The position numbers and the translations under genes were made by a program. Below are positions 14,551-21,741 of a stretch of DNA of 24,123 nucleotides, piece after piece. The stretch is from Gemmatimonadota bacterium (lineage in GTDB: Bacteria; 4572-55; J002): positions 1-24,123 of the forward strand of contig RFFQ01000080.1 of the NCBI GenBank assembly GCA_003697105.1. Reading direction: 5' to 3'. The notes under the pieces were generated by a model that had not been told where the DNA came from, searched no databases, and saw only the letters and a list, made by a program, of their open reading frames with translations. Numbering within the stretch: position 1 is the first letter of the stretch; every line of letters starts with the position of its first letter.

Positions 14551-16853
14551 AATGCCGTTCCAAAGATAAAGTGAGGTTCCCATTTTCCTCCAGATTGGTA
14601 GCGAATACCGTCCCAGTAATCATCTAATCCATAGGCGTAATCAAATCCAAGGGGTCCCATTGGAGTGATGATCCGAATCCCGAACCCGAGAGATCGTTTC
14701 AGCGTTCCGAAATCTACATCCACCAAATCATTCCAGGTGTAGCCCGCTTCGGCAAAGCCAACCAGATACAATTGGCTGGGAGCAACGGTGTAACGGGTTT
14801 CAGCACTGAAAATGCTCATAACTCGGCCTCCTTCCCGATATTCGTTGCCTTCGGGTACTAGCGAATAGTCGGGGTAGCCCCTTAGGCGATTACCGAGTAC
14901 GCCGCCTAGCTCAAAACGCTCATATACCGGTACTTCATCCGCACTTTTCAAGCCATTGATATAGCCGAACTTACCGTCAATTCCGAGAGACCATTTCCAC
15001 GGGAGTTCTGAATACCAACCGGTATTGAACAGATATTTTTGATATTTCACATCACCACCCAATGGTCCTCCAGCGTACTCTGCTGTAAGCGAGGTGCGGG
15101 ATCCACGTGAGGGTTGGTATGTATCATTCCGGCTGTCGCGGGATAAGGTGAGGCGGAAACTGTTACTCCGGCGTTTGCCTTCATAGTCAAATAGGTTTGT
15201 ACCGGTTTCCGGTGGGGTATAACCTTCTTCGACATCAATTTCCACATCTTCTAACCGGAATTGCCCGTAAATTGAGCTATAATCCAGCCACGGAAAGGGT
15301 CGTCCCGCGCGTAAGGCAAAACCGGTCGTGATTCGGTCATAATCTCCGTAATCGCGTAAGGTACGGAAAATATCGAATCCGGCAGAGGTGGGTGTATCCC
15401 ACAACCATGGTTCGGTAAAGCCAAATTCAACGTCCTGCCGGGTGCGTCCGAACTGCCAACGCAGGTTCAGCCGCTGGGAACGTCCAAATAAATTATTTTC
15501 AGCCAGTTCTAAGAAGCCGGTCACCCGATCTTGTGAGCTATAACCGGCACCGGCACTGATCGTTCCGGTACGCTTTTCTGCCACTCCAAAAAAGAGATCG
15601 ACCTCGCTTTCGCCCCCGCCCGGTCCAACAGTATTGACCGGTTGTAAATCAAATTGAAACTGAGTCTCATCAAAAAAGTTCAAGTATAAAATATCCCGTT
15701 GGCTGCGGATCACCTTTGACCGGTCGAAAATTTCACCGGGTAAGATGTTGATCTCCCGGCGTATCACTTTTTCGTACGTTTTGGTATTACCAGTAATAAC
15801 CACATTACGGACGCGTGCCGGTTCACCTTCATCAATGCGATAGGTCACGTGGATCACCCGACCTTCTACACGCTCATCTGGGATGATACTGGCAAAAATA
15901 TGTCCTTTATCGCTGTAAATTTCGTAATATTTTTGGATCGTCTCTTCAAACCGTTTTTGGTCAAAAATCTCACCGGTTTTATACTGGGTCACCATTTGCA
16001 GTTGGGATTTCGTGAACAGCTCGTTTCCATCCCAATCCACTTCACCAAAATAGAACCGCTCGCCTTCTTCCACGGTCACGGTGATCGTCATGTGGGCTAA
16101 GTCTTCATCATAGCCGATGGTATGCCCCACGACACGGGCGTTGATGTAACCCATCCGCCGGTAAAAATCGACGAGCCGTTCAAGATCGCTTTCTAACTGT
16201 GTTTCGTCCAGATAATGGGATTGGTACCAGCGCGTTTCTTTTGTGTCTTCAAATTGTTTGCGTAATTTTTTATCACTAAACGCGAGATTTCCTTCAAACT
16301 GGATCGTTTCGATCTTTACTTTTTTACCTTCGGTAATGTTGATTGTCAGCGGGGTACGCCCCTGTTCATCGGGCTCACCCATCTCATAATCGACTTTAGC
16401 GAGGAGATAGCCTTTTTCTTTGTACAATTCGAGGATGTTTCGGCGGCTGTTGTGGAGTTCCAGTGGGCTGAGGGGTTGTCCTTTGAGCAAGGTAAATTTA
16501 CTGTAGATGTCGCCATTGCCTATCTTTTTGTTGCCTTTTAATGTCACATCCCCCAATAACGGATGTTCTTCTACGGTAATAGTAAGGTGTACGCCATCTA
16601 AATCCAGTTCTTGATCGACTTGAATATCGTTAAACTGTCCGCGTTCATAGAGTTTGCGGATTGCGTCCTGTATCGCTTCGAGTCGAAATTCCTCTCCAAC
16701 TTTCAATCCTGAAATTGTGAGGATATACAGTTCATCCACGTTTGTATTCCCCTTGACTTCCAGCGAAGCGATAGGGTCCGCTAGCGTGCGGTTGAGCCCT
16801 CCCAGTATAAGAGTTGCCACAAACGTGACCATGAGAAGTTGCCAATATTTCAT
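14547..16853 (-). CDS. bamA: Outer membrane protein assembly factor BamA
   Basis: The 768-residue protein is the essential core of the BAM complex and inserts beta-barrel proteins into the outer membrane. A signal peptide (about 1-25) precedes five POTRA domains spanning about residues 27-430, each with the pattern of a paired helix and strand such as DAIRKLYERGQFNDIQVDQE. The 16-strand barrel fills about 435-768 and ends in Phe. The conserved loop-6 motif appears as LRGY (R658, G659, Y660), the equivalent of VRGF in E. coli. The final residues and stop codon run into a heptamer repeat. A strong sigma-70 promoter lies 58 bp upstream. The ATG at 16853 has no close ribosome binding site; AAGGA is 14 bases away. 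It heads the envelope gene run that continues through ompH, lpxC-fabZ and lpxA. Confidence 0.96.
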   Translation of the reverse strand: MKYWQLLMVTFVATLILGGLNRTLADPIASLEVKGNTNVDELYILTISGLKVGEEFRLEAIQDAIRKLYERGQFNDIQVDQELDLDGVHLTITVEEHPLLGDVTLKGNKKIGNGDIYSKFTLLKGQPLSPLELHNSRRNILELYKEKGYLLAKVDYEMGEPDEQGRTPLTINITEGKKVKIETIQFEGNLAFSDKKLRKQFEDTKETRWYQSHYLDETQLESDLERLVDFYRRMGYINARVVGHTIGYDEDLAHMTITVTVEEGERFYFGEVDWDGNELFTKSQLQMVTQYKTGEIFDQKRFEETIQKYYEIYSDKGHIFASIIPDERVEGRVIHVTYRIDEGEPARVRNVVITGNTKTYEKVIRREINILPGEIFDRSKVIRSQRDILYLNFFDETQFQFDLQPVNTVGPGGGESEVDLFFGVAEKRTGTISAGAGYSSQDRVTGFLELAENNLFGRSQRLNLRWQFGRTRQDVEFGFTEPWLWDTPTSAGFDIFRTLRDYGDYDRITTGFALRAGRPFPWLDYSSIYGQFRLEDVEIDVEEGYTPPETGTNLFDYEGKRRSNSFRLTLSRDSRNDTYQPSRGSRTSLTAEYAGGPLGGDVKYQKYLFNTGWYSELPWKWSLGIDGKFGYINGLKSADEVPVYERFELGGVLGNRLRGYPDYSLVPEGNEYREGGRVMSIFSAETRYTVAPSQLYLVGFAEAGYTWNDLVDVDFGTLKRSLGFGIRIITPMGPLGFDYAYGLDDYWDGIRYQSGGKWEPHFIFGTAF

Positions 16854-16917
16854 TGAGGTTTAATCAGTCCTTAAATAATCAAAACGCTAGAAATAATGCG
16901 GGTTAAAAGACCCCCTG

Positions 16918-16946
16918 AGTATAGGTGTGGGGGGATCGAATGTCAA
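16918..16946 (-). promoter_or_regulatory. Sigma-70-type promoter for bamA
   Basis: On the minus strand a perfect -35 TTGACA (16946-16941) is followed by a 17-bp spacer and TATACT (16923-16918), a five-of-six -10. Transcription would start near 16911, giving a leader of about 58 bases. A C5 run (16911-16915) and a G6 run (16929-16934) flank the -10 as a short inverted repeat. Confidence 0.85.
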
Positions 16947-17002
16947 GGTTTTTTGATTTTCAACCGCAGGTCTCCGTGAGAATGCACAGAAAATGCCGTA
17001 TT

Positions 17003-17818
17003 TCAGGAGGCATCAAACAGTTGTTCGGCACGCTTTGCCGCCATCATAATCGCCTTGATTAGGGTGACGCGCAATTTACCTTCTTCTAGTTCCAACAAAC
17101 CGTCAATGGTGACGCCGGCGGGTGTTGTAACGCTATCTTTTAGTTTTGCTGGATGTTCGTTGGTTTCAAGCACCATTCCGGCGGCGCCAAGAACTGTCTG
17201 TGCCGCCAATAATGTGGCGAGGTCTCGGGAAAAACCAACCTTTACCCCCGCTTCTGCGAGAGATTCAATCACCACATAAATATAAGCGGGACCACTGGCA
17301 CTAAGACCGGTTGCCGCATTCATCATGCTTTCCTCAATCCAAGCTGTACGCCCGATAGTATTGAAAATACGTTCGGCGATTTCGTGCTGTTCGGTGGTGG
17401 CATATAACCCGTTGCAGAGGACGGTCATCCCCATGCTGATGAATGCTGGCGTGTTGGGCATGGCACGTATTACCGGTACGGAGACCTGTAAGGTCTCTTC
17501 GATGAAATATGTCGGTACTCCGGTAACGACTGATATTAAGAGGTGGTTTTCGGTAACATGCGGTTGAATCTCTTTCAATACTGTTGTCATGTGGTGGGGT
17601 TTGACCCCGAGTAGGACAATGTCGCTTTGTTGGACAACTGCTAAGTTATCCAGGGTCGTTTTGATGTGTAATCGTTGGTGTACCGCACGGGCGGTATGTT
17701 CGTGCGCGGTACTCGCTATAACGTTCTCTTTACGGAAGGTACGATTTTTTAGCAATCCACCGATCAAGGCTTCGCCGATTTTACCGGCACCAATCACACC
17801 TAGTTTGAGACGTTCCAT
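17003..17818 (-). CDS. proC: Pyrroline-5-carboxylate reductase ProC
   Basis: The 271-residue enzyme makes proline by NAD(P)H-dependent reduction of pyrroline-5-carboxylate in the cytoplasm. The N-terminal Rossmann fold has GVIGAGKIGEALIGG, and LLGVKPHHM marks the cofactor-binding region. The central substrate region has RAMPNTPAF and GLSASGPAYIY. The family signature near the C-terminus is present as TTPAGVTIDGLLELE. The ATG at 17818 is chosen because it is preceded by AAGGGGG at proper spacing and yields the normal N-terminus; an open frame 22 codons further upstream covers the leader hairpin and has no ribosome binding site. The gene stands alone, divergent from the MoxR gene. Downstream lies the bamA promoter region in the same orientation. 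Confidence 0.95.
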   Translation of the reverse strand: MERLKLGVIGAGKIGEALIGGLLKNRTFRKENVIASTAHEHTARAVHQRLHIKTTLDNLAVVQQSDIVLLGVKPHHMTTVLKEIQPHVTENHLLISVVTGVPTYFIEETLQVSVPVIRAMPNTPAFISMGMTVLCNGLYATTEQHEIAERIFNTIGRTAWIEESMMNAATGLSASGPAYIYVVIESLAEAGVKVGFSRDLATLLAAQTVLGAAGMVLETNEHPAKLKDSVTTPAGVTIDGLLELEEGKLRVTLIKAIMMAAKRAEQLFDAS

Positions 17819-17858
17819 GATGTGCCCCCTTAATATTGACGTAGGACGTAAAATGAAA

Positions 17859-17881
17859 ACGACCGAAAGAACTCCGGTCGT
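17859..17881 (-). promoter_or_regulatory. Leader hairpin upstream of proC, terminator-like
   Basis: On the minus strand a 7-bp stem (ACGACCG with CGGTCGT, loop of 9) is followed by TTTC and ATTTTAC. It lies between the predicted start point near 17887 and the proC ATG at 17818, so it would be the first structure in the proC mRNA. It may attenuate transcription or stabilise the 5' end. Confidence 0.45.
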
Positions 17882-17893
17882 CAAAGTGGCTTA

Positions 17894-17922
17894 AGTTTAA
17901 TGTGTTGTCACGGAATTGTCAA
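17894..17922 (-). promoter_or_regulatory. Sigma-70-type promoter for proC
   Basis: On the minus strand a perfect TTGACA (17922-17917), a 17-bp spacer and TAAACT (17899-17894, four of six) precede proC. The start point would be near 17887. Confidence 0.65.
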
Positions 17923-18033
17923 TAATTCTTATCGGCACGTCAAGCAAAAAACTCTTGACTTTTTCAACCTCAATTTCTATTTGTTGGGCGCTGAATTCGC
18001 TTGACTTTATGACTTTTGAAGAGGACAAAGGGT

Positions 18034-19023
18034 ATGGATACCGGACTCACCGTAATTAATGAGAAAATTCGGAAAGAAAGTGTCTTTATTGAAGAATTGA
18101 CCACAGAGATCAACAAGGTTATGGTAGGTCAATCCTACATGATTGACCGGCTGTTGATTGGGTTGCTCGCCAATGGGCATGTTCTACTGGAAGGGGTTCC
18201 CGGGCTGGCAAAAACGACGGTCGTGAAGACGATGGCAGATGCGATCCAACTGAAATTCCAACGGATTCAGTTTACCCCAGATTTGCTGCCCGCCGATTTA
18301 ATCGGAACGATGATTTTCCGACCGAATGACGGTACTTTTGAGGTCAAAAAAGGACCCCTCTTTGCCAATTTGATTCTTGCTGATGAAATCAATCGTGCGC
18401 CGGCGAAAGTGCAAAGCGCCTTGTTGGAAGCCATGCAAGAACGCCAGGTGACCATCGGTGATAATACATACCGGCTCGATGAACCGTTTTTGGTGCTGGC
18501 AACTCAAAATCCCATTGAACAAGAAGGTACATATCCCTTGCCCGAAGCGCAGGTTGACCGGTTTATGCTGAAATTAAAAGTCACATACCCAACTAAGATG
18601 GAAGAGCGGCAAATTTTGGATCGGATTGCTACCGGTCGGCCGATTCCGGTTAAACCGATTATTAGTCCGGAGAAGATTATCAATGCGCGGGCGTTGGTAC
18701 ACGAGGTTTACATCGATGATAAAATTAAGGATTACATTGTAGATATTGTCTTTGCCAGCCGCCAACCAGAGGCGTATAATCTACCAAGTTTGAAGGATTT
18801 AATCGCGTATGGAGGATCGCCTCGTGCAACAATCTTTCTAACAATTGGGGCACGGGCACATGCGTTTTTGCGGGGTCGAGGGTATGTTGTGCCAGACGAT
18901 GTGAAAGCGATTGCCCCTGATGTGTTGCGGCACCGGATCATCCCCACTTATGAGGCGGAAGCCGAGGAAATTACATCGGAAGATATTGTGCAACAAATTT
19001 TGGATCATGTGGAAGTACCGTAA
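18034..19023 (+). CDS. MoxR-family AAA ATPase
   Basis: The 329-residue protein is a MoxR-type AAA ATPase, chaperone-like enzymes that usually work with vWA/DUF58 partners to mature or activate other proteins. Walker A is GVPGLAKT (residues 54-61), Walker B is LILADE (113-118) followed by INRAPAK, and sensor 1 is ATQNP (Asn159). The PLPEAQVDRF segment (168-177) and the C-terminal lid helices fit the MoxR subgroup. The ATG at 18034 has AGAGGA at good spacing and is preferred over a TTG at 18016. It is divergent from proC and ends 27 bp before a strong bidirectional terminator, so it is transcribed alone. This is unusual because MoxR genes are normally followed at once by a DUF58 gene; the DUF58 gene here is about 17 kb away. 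Confidence 0.94.
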   Translation: MDTGLTVINEKIRKESVFIEELTTEINKVMVGQSYMIDRLLIGLLANGHVLLEGVPGLAKTTVVKTMADAIQLKFQRIQFTPDLLPADLIGTMIFRPNDGTFEVKKGPLFANLILADEINRAPAKVQSALLEAMQERQVTIGDNTYRLDEPFLVLATQNPIEQEGTYPLPEAQVDRFMLKLKVTYPTKMEERQILDRIATGRPIPVKPIISPEKIINARALVHEVYIDDKIKDYIVDIVFASRQPEAYNLPSLKDLIAYGGSPRATIFLTIGARAHAFLRGRGYVVPDDVKAIAPDVLRHRIIPTYEAEAEEITSEDIVQQILDHVEVP

Positions 19024-19049
19024 GCACTTGTCATGTCGCAATACGTCAG

Positions 19050-19094
19050 AAACATCAAAGCCTCTATCTTTTTCGGATAGAGGCTTTGATGTTT
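19050..19094. terminator. Long perfect hairpin, bidirectional terminator
   Basis: A perfect 19-bp stem (19050-19068 with 19076-19094, loop TTTTTCG) sits between the stop of the MoxR gene (+) and the stop of the unknown gene ending at 19118 (-). T-runs on both sides are short (GTTTAT and its opposite), so the strength comes from the stem. Confidence 0.78.
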
Positions 19095-19117
19095 ATCGCT
19101 TGGTGTCGTTTCATGGA

Positions 19118-19792
19118 TTAGGGTGTTTCCTGATTAAACCAGAAATCAAAATCGGAGGCATGATCAAATGCGTGGGAGTTTAGTTGCCGCATTTTCAGAT
19201 CGACAACCAATGCTTTTTTTGCCATCATTTTATCAATCAAGGTTTCCGGCTGGTTGATGCCTTTTAACGCGGCGGGCATTTTTGAAGCTTGAATCACACT
19301 CATCCGGTGTAGGATATACGCCGCTAGGCGAGAGGGGATTTTTTCAAGTATTTCGGCGGCTTTTTGATCTTTCAGGACTTCGATCAGCGGTACGGATGCT
19401 TCCAGCGGCATCTCTTCTACCATCTCGGTAAGCAAGCGCTTTCCTTCTCCTTTATCACCTGTTTTCGCTAACTCGTTAATAATGTCAATTATCTTTTGAC
19501 GGTGGTTTCCATTCACGTTGGGATCGAAAAATTTAGGGATGGTTAGCCACATCCCCATGATGACGATTGGCTTGAACTTAAGATTCGCATTGTACCATTC
19601 AATGAAAATCAGGACTGTTGTTTTGATCTGGCAGGCAAGGAAAAAGTTGCACAAGTCCATGAATTTTTTTTCATAGCGATAATCAATCGCACCGGTAGCC
19701 AACGCTACTTTTTTCAGCGCAACGAGCCGATCCGCATGACCCGGTGTGATCAGTGCCCCGGGACGTAGTTTTAACTTTGGTTTTTTGAACAT
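19118..19792 (-). CDS. Hypothetical helical protein
   Basis: I do not recognise this 224-residue protein. It has a basic, proline-containing start (FKKPKLKLRPG), no signal peptide and a moderately hydrophobic stretch at about residues 55-85 (TVLIFIEWYNANLKFKPIVI) that could be a buried core or a weak membrane region. From about residue 97 it is mostly helical; residues about 135-172 (IEVLKDQKAAEILEKIPSRL and on to HRMSV) have the Leu/Ala pattern of MgtE-N-like or FliG-like helical repeats. That resemblance is an impression, not an assignment. It begins 15 bp after the thioredoxin-TPR gene on the same strand without a visible ribosome binding site, so it is probably translated from the same mRNA. 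It ends at the long terminator hairpin. Confidence 0.7.
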   Translation of the reverse strand: MFKKPKLKLRPGALITPGHADRLVALKKVALATGAIDYRYEKKFMDLCNFFLACQIKTTVLIFIEWYNANLKFKPIVIMGMWLTIPKFFDPNVNGNHRQKIIDIINELAKTGDKGEGKRLLTEMVEEMPLEASVPLIEVLKDQKAAEILEKIPSRLAAYILHRMSVIQASKMPAALKGINQPETLIDKMMAKKALVVDLKMRQLNSHAFDHASDFDFWFNQETP

Positions 19793-19807
19793 GGATTATG
19801 TCTGTTC

Positions 19808-20644
19808 TTATAATTTGACTAACATCTGCTTGGCTTTTTCGCTTAATGGACTGCTTGGATACTCATCTACCAACATTTGAAAGGACTTTTTCGCCATCTC
19901 GATATTCTGCATCATATAGAACGTCACTCCTGTGAAATAAAGAGCTTCCGGACGGCGTTCGTGCATGGTGTATTGTTCCGTAAATTGGCTGAAATAAGAT
20001 AACGCTTGCTGGTATTCTTTTGTCTGCCCGTGAATCATGCCTAATTCGAGTAAGACATCCGGTACATGGTTGCTTTGGTTGGCGGGGTCTTCATCAATCA
20101 CCACTTGATAGTACTTTTTGGCTTTATCCGCCTGACCGCTCATCAGATAAGTGCGACCCAAGGTATATGCCGATTGGACATCTTTCGGATTTTTGCGAAT
20201 TGCCGCTTTTGCCGCTTGGAGTTCATTATAGCGGCTCAATGATTTCTCCATGTCCGTTAAAAACGGTTTCGCCGGTTTATATCCCCGAACTTCACCAATG
20301 ACCAATCCTTCCTCATCCAAAAAGAGAACCGCCGGATAACCCGTGATGTTATATTTTTTTAGGATATTTCGATCAAAATTAACACCTTCCGCATTGACTT
20401 TGGCACAGACAAAATCATCTGCTAATGCTAACACTTCTACATTGCGATACGTCGTTTGGTCTAATCGCTTGCACCAACCACACCAATTGGTGTAGAAATC
20501 AATCATAATAGGGCGGTTTAAGGTCTCTGCGGCGATAAGGGCATCCTCATACGTATCGAGCCAAGCAATTTCAGCTTCCGCATGTCTGCCAGAACCGGTA
20601 AATAAGATGATCAAAACGAGACTGCTGGATACAAAATACTTCAT
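19808..20644 (-). CDS. Exported thioredoxin-fold protein with TPR repeats
   Basis: The 278-residue protein has a signal peptide (about residues 1-24, HAEA before the mature part). A thioredoxin-like domain (about 26-130) follows with the redox motif Cys55-Gly-Trp-Cys58 (NWCGWCK) and the cis-proline Pro104 (TGYPAVLFLDEEG). Residues about 145-278 are TPR repeats ending with a YfiO-like pattern (DEYPSSPLSEKAKQML). It should act in the periplasm as a disulfide or thiol exchange protein, with the TPR part as docking surface; substrates are unknown. The ATG at 20644 is preceded by GGAGGA at ideal spacing; a TTG four codons upstream overlaps that site and is rejected. A sigma-70-like promoter lies 27-60 bp upstream. 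The unknown 224-residue gene follows after 15 bp. Confidence 0.88.
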   Translation of the reverse strand: MKYFVSSSLVLIILFTGSGRHAEAEIAWLDTYEDALIAAETLNRPIMIDFYTNWCGWCKRLDQTTYRNVEVLALADDFVCAKVNAEGVNFDRNILKKYNITGYPAVLFLDEEGLVIGEVRGYKPAKPFLTDMEKSLSRYNELQAAKAAIRKNPKDVQSAYTLGRTYLMSGQADKAKKYYQVVIDEDPANQSNHVPDVLLELGMIHGQTKEYQQALSYFSQFTEQYTMHERRPEALYFTGVTFYMMQNIEMAKKSFQMLVDEYPSSPLSEKAKQMLVKL

Positions 20645-20677
20645 GAAATCCTCCAAAATGAAAAGTAAACTGGTTAA

Positions 20678-20706
20678 ATCGTAACACGATTTGCCATGAT
20701 TGTCAA
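20678..20706 (-). promoter_or_regulatory. Sigma-70-type promoter for the thioredoxin-TPR gene
   Basis: On the minus strand a perfect TTGACA (20706-20701) is followed by 17 bp and TACGAT (20683-20678, four of six). The start point would be near 20671, giving a leader of about 27 bases that contains the GGAGGA site. Confidence 0.65.
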
Positions 20707-20788
20707 GATCAAGTGTATCATATAAAAAGTTATATGTTTATATAGTATCCAAAAGGCGGCATGTCAACCGTCGTGTTACCATCGGCTC

Positions 20789-20817
20789 TTGACAAGCGCA
20801 TCAAAGCACTGTATGAT
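20789..20817 (+). promoter_or_regulatory. Sigma-70-type promoter for kdsA-murB
   Basis: TTGACA (20789-20794), a 17-bp spacer and TATGAT (20812-20817, five of six) lie upstream of kdsA. The start point would be near 20824 and the leader about 44 bases. The 80 bp between this and the opposite-facing promoter (20707-20788) is AT-rich at its left end and holds nothing else I can name. Confidence 0.85.
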
Positions 20818-20867
20818 GGCGCCAATAGCACGATGTTATGTACTTCTGAATGGGGAGAAACGTTACG

Positions 20868-21704
20868 ATGGGAAAAACCGTTGTTATTGATGACGTAAAA
20901 ATAGGCACGAATTTGCCATTGACCATTATTGCCGGACCCTGTGTCGTGGAAAATGAAACGATTGTGTTTCAGGTAGCAGAAAAAATGGTACAACTCACTG
21001 AAAAGTTGGGATTTCCCTATATTTTCAAATCGTCTTATAAAAAAGCCAATCGCACCAGTTCCGGTTCGTTCATCACCATCGGTGAAGAGCACGCTCTGGA
21101 AATTTTAGCGGCGGTCAAAACCCGGTTTGGGGTGCCGGTACTAACGGACATTCATACGGAGCAAGAAGCCGATTTTGCCGCTGAGTATGTCGATGTGCTC
21201 CAAATACCAGCGTTTCTGTGTCGCCAGACCGAACTTTTGCAGGCGGCAGGCGCGACGGGGAAAGCGATCAACATCAAAAAGGGTCAGTTTTTAGCTCCGC
21301 AGGATATGGCACTGGCCGCCGAAAAAATTGCCCTCACCGGTAACGAAAATATTTTACTCACCGAGCGCGGTACGACCTTTGGTTACCGGGATTTGGTCGT
21401 CGATATGCGCGGTTTGGTCATTATGGCGCAATCGGAATATCCGGTAATTTATGATGCCACCCATAGTTTGCAATCACCCGGCGGCGCAGGTGGCAAAAGT
21501 GGTGGTCACCGGGAGTTTGCATTACCTCTTGCCCGGGCGGCAGTCGCAACGGGGTGTCAAGGCTTGTTTGTGGAAACACACCCAGACCCGGCTACCGCCA
21601 AGAGTGACGCCGCAACCCAACTCCCGCTGAACCAAATGGAATCGTTACTGCATCAAGTGCGGGACATTCATCAAATTGTCTGCGAGTATACCCCCGAAGT
21701 ATAA
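20868..21704 (+). CDS. kdsA: 3-deoxy-D-manno-octulosonate 8-phosphate synthase, metal-dependent type
   Basis: The 278-residue TIM-barrel enzyme condenses phosphoenolpyruvate with arabinose-5-phosphate to make Kdo-8-phosphate for the inner core of lipopolysaccharide. Motifs include AGPCVVEN, FKSSYKKANRTS, LLTERGTTFGY and GGKSGGHREF. Four residues match the metal site of the Aquifex enzyme with identical spacing: Cys25, His199 (DATHSLQ), Glu236 (VETHPD) and Asp247. The E. coli enzyme has Asn in place of the Cys and is metal-free. This one is therefore predicted to need a divalent metal. The ATG at 20868 is chosen because GGGGAG (20852-20857) precedes it; an ATG at 20850 lies ahead of that site. 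murB follows closely and the two are probably one operon. Confidence 0.95.
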   Translation: MGKTVVIDDVKIGTNLPLTIIAGPCVVENETIVFQVAEKMVQLTEKLGFPYIFKSSYKKANRTSSGSFITIGEEHALEILAAVKTRFGVPVLTDIHTEQEADFAAEYVDVLQIPAFLCRQTELLQAAGATGKAINIKKGQFLAPQDMALAAEKIALTGNENILLTERGTTFGYRDLVVDMRGLVIMAQSEYPVIYDATHSLQSPGGAGGKSGGHREFALPLARAAVATGCQGLFVETHPDPATAKSDAATQLPLNQMESLLHQVRDIHQIVCEYTPEV

Positions 21705-21741
21705 CTATTTTGTCACAACCTCGTCAAATTTAGGTCTGCTT

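Noticed and set aside
18034-19023. MoxR-based defence system
   Set aside because: No vWA, protease or nuclease partner is next to it and the surrounding genes are housekeeping.
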